From Opitutaceae bacterium (GTDB lineage Bacteria > Verrucomicrobiota > Verrucomicrobiia > Opitutales > Opitutaceae): a stretch of DNA of 6,772 bases. The notes below the pieces were generated by a model. The model was not told the origin of the DNA, searched no databases, and saw nothing but the letters and a program-made list of their open reading frames with translations. Below, piece by piece: positions 6,213 through 6,772 of this stretch; position 1 is the first letter of the stretch, and every line of letters starts with the position of its first letter. Where the stretch lies: the NCBI GenBank assembly GCA_031254955.1, contig JAIRTK010000433.1, forward strand, positions 1-6,772, read 5' to 3'. The position numbers and the translations under genes were made by a program.

Positions 6213-6249
6213 ACTCCGCCATTCTGCATGACCGAAAAAAACGAATTAA
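6203..6249 (+). repeat. 46-bp direct repeat, copy A (contains the glycoside hydrolase stop)
   Basis: The sequence from CCCTGATTAAACTCCGCC at 6203 through CGAATTAA at 6249 is repeated at 6415-6460. The only difference is one A in a homopolymer (seven here, six in copy B). The TAA at 6210-6212 that ends the glycoside hydrolase gene, and the two codons before it, lie inside this copy. Confidence 0.95.
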
Positions 6250-6251
6250 AC

Positions 6252-6408
6252 CCCATTCCCAGTGAACATGACCCTATAGAAGCAGAGCCATGTAGGGGCT
6301 TCGCTTGCGAAGCCCGTTGCTGGTGCACGGCCTTTGCTGGCTCACGGTTATCAAGCCGGACGTCGCAAGCGACGCCCCTGCAAAAGAGTGATTTCCATTG
6401 GGAATGGG
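6252..6408 (+). repeat. Modular hairpin element, copy 2 (two 17-bp units, complete ends)
   Basis: The core at 6291-6382 (92 bp) matches copy 1 but has only two 17-bp units (6313-6329 and 6330-6346), exactly 17 bp shorter. The left hairpin is perfect; the right hairpin has one mismatch (A at 6360), and the end reads GCCCCTGCA. Outside the core, CCCATTCCCA at 6252-6261 is exactly complemented by TGGGAATGGG at 6399-6408, with weaker complementarity continuing inward. This gives terminal inverted repeats like those of a MITE. The element sits between two 46-bp direct repeats and has the same orientation as copy 1. Confidence 0.9.
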
Positions 6409-6414
6409 TATAAC

Positions 6415-6460
6415 CCCTGATTAAACTCCGCCATTCTGCATGACCGAAAAAACGAATTAA
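6415..6460 (+). repeat. 46-bp direct repeat, copy B
   Basis: This is the second copy of the segment at 6203-6249, identical except for one fewer A in the A-run. It begins 165 bases after copy A ends and is followed directly by the nested CCACGGAG inverted repeat. Confidence 0.95.
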
Positions 6461-6692
6461 CCACGGAGACACGAAAACCACGGAGGCCGGAGTGAGGCTG
6501 ATAATTCTCACGCGGATGCGCGGAGAAGGAGAGAGGCGAGGAATGAAAACAAATTCTCCGCCTCGTCACGCACCACGCACGAATCCCCCCTCCTCCTCCC
6601 CGCGCCTCCGCGCCTCCGCGTCTCCGCGTGAGACGCCATCCTCCTCCCTCCGCCCTTCGTGTCCTCCGTGCCCTCCGTGTCTCCATGATTAA
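6457..6692. repeat. Nested (concentric) inverted repeat, CCACGGAGACACG type
   Basis: Outer arms at 6457-6486 and 6663-6692 are complementary at 24 of 30 positions (TTAACCACGGAGACACG on the left, CCGTGTCTCCATGATTAA on the right). Inner arms at 6507-6525 and 6614-6632 are complementary at 17 of 19 positions (CTCACGCGGA... and ...TCCGCGTGAG). The centre, about 6581-6600, is pyrimidine-rich. The arms are built of GGAGACACG- and GCGGAG-like short repeats. This kind of intergenic element is familiar from Verrucomicrobiota and other environmental bacteria; its function is unknown to me. Confidence 0.8.
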
Positions 6693-6728
6693 AAACTGAA
6701 ACTACGCGAATTTCGTTTCCGAAGGCCG

Positions 6729-6756
6729 GTAGGGAGGCCTCTCCGAGGCCTCCGTC
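6729..6756 (+). repeat. GTAGGG-prefixed hairpin at the window edge
   Basis: A perfect 8-bp stem, GGAGGCCT (6733-6740) and AGGCCTCC (6746-6753), with a five-base loop is preceded by GGTAGG and followed by CGTC. The modular elements likewise place a perfect hairpin after GTAGGG and before CGTTG. It is followed by a smaller hairpin candidate, CTCCG/CGGAG. It is probably the left end of a related REP-like element cut by the window edge. Confidence 0.55.
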
Positions 6757-6772
6757 GGGCGGAGAATGCGGT

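Larger units (their letters stand above)
6213..6772. other. Repeat-filled right flank without genes
   Basis: The 560 bases after the glycoside hydrolase stop hold no supported gene. They contain direct-repeat copy A, modular element copy 2, direct-repeat copy B, a nested inverted repeat and an edge hairpin, each listed separately. Short frames in this region read through the repeats and produce peptides such as PSEHDPIEAEPCRGFACEA. Such peptides recur wherever the element occurs and are best treated as spurious. Confidence 0.75.

Noticed and set aside
6228..6413. Small ORF (61 codons) after the glycoside hydrolase, with a look-alike peptide in copy 1
   Set aside because: The shared peptide comes only from reading the repeat element; the frame runs through both hairpins and has no start signal.

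Overview
The window is GC-rich with strongly C-biased third codon positions and carries three plus-strand genes for exported carbohydrate-active proteins: a sialidase-like BNR-repeat protein (838-2106), a type I sulfatase (2149-3711) and an (alpha/alpha)6-barrel glycoside hydrolase of the MGH1-like type (4398-6212). The enzyme types, the C-rich coding bias, the lack of Shine-Dalgarno sequences and the crowded short intergenic repeats suggest a Verrucomicrobiota member, perhaps Opitutaceae. This is inference from general resemblance; there is no marker gene here.

Layout. Positions 1-393 are AT-richer intergenic DNA holding degraded inverted-repeat elements. Positions 394-837 are a GC-rich leader with no convincing gene, ending in a 26-bp tandem duplication over the first gene's start codon. 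The first two genes are 42 bp apart and probably cotranscribed. A 686-bp intergenic region follows (3712-4397). It holds a hexanucleotide/polypyrimidine tract, a cluster of three stem-loops, a modular repeat element (copy 1) and a CCA/CA simple repeat. The glycoside hydrolase gene comes next. From its stop codon onward lie a 46-bp direct repeat, a second same-orientation copy of the modular element, the second 46-bp repeat, a large nested inverted repeat (6457-6692) and one more hairpin at the right edge.

Biology. All three proteins have likely Sec signal peptides. Together they look like part of a pathway in which a sulfated glycan is desulfated and trimmed outside the cytoplasm. The substrate cannot be read from sequence. 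The 'sialidase' lacks the usual Arg-Ile-Pro motif, so sialic acid should not be assumed.

The most unusual feature is the modular element: hairpin, a run of 17-bp units, a spacer, then hairpin, all within TGTAGGGGC/GCCCCTACA ends. Its two copies bracket the glycoside hydrolase gene and differ by exactly one 17-bp unit (three versus two). Copy 2 lies between two nearly identical 46-bp direct repeats, the first of which supplies the gene's stop codon.
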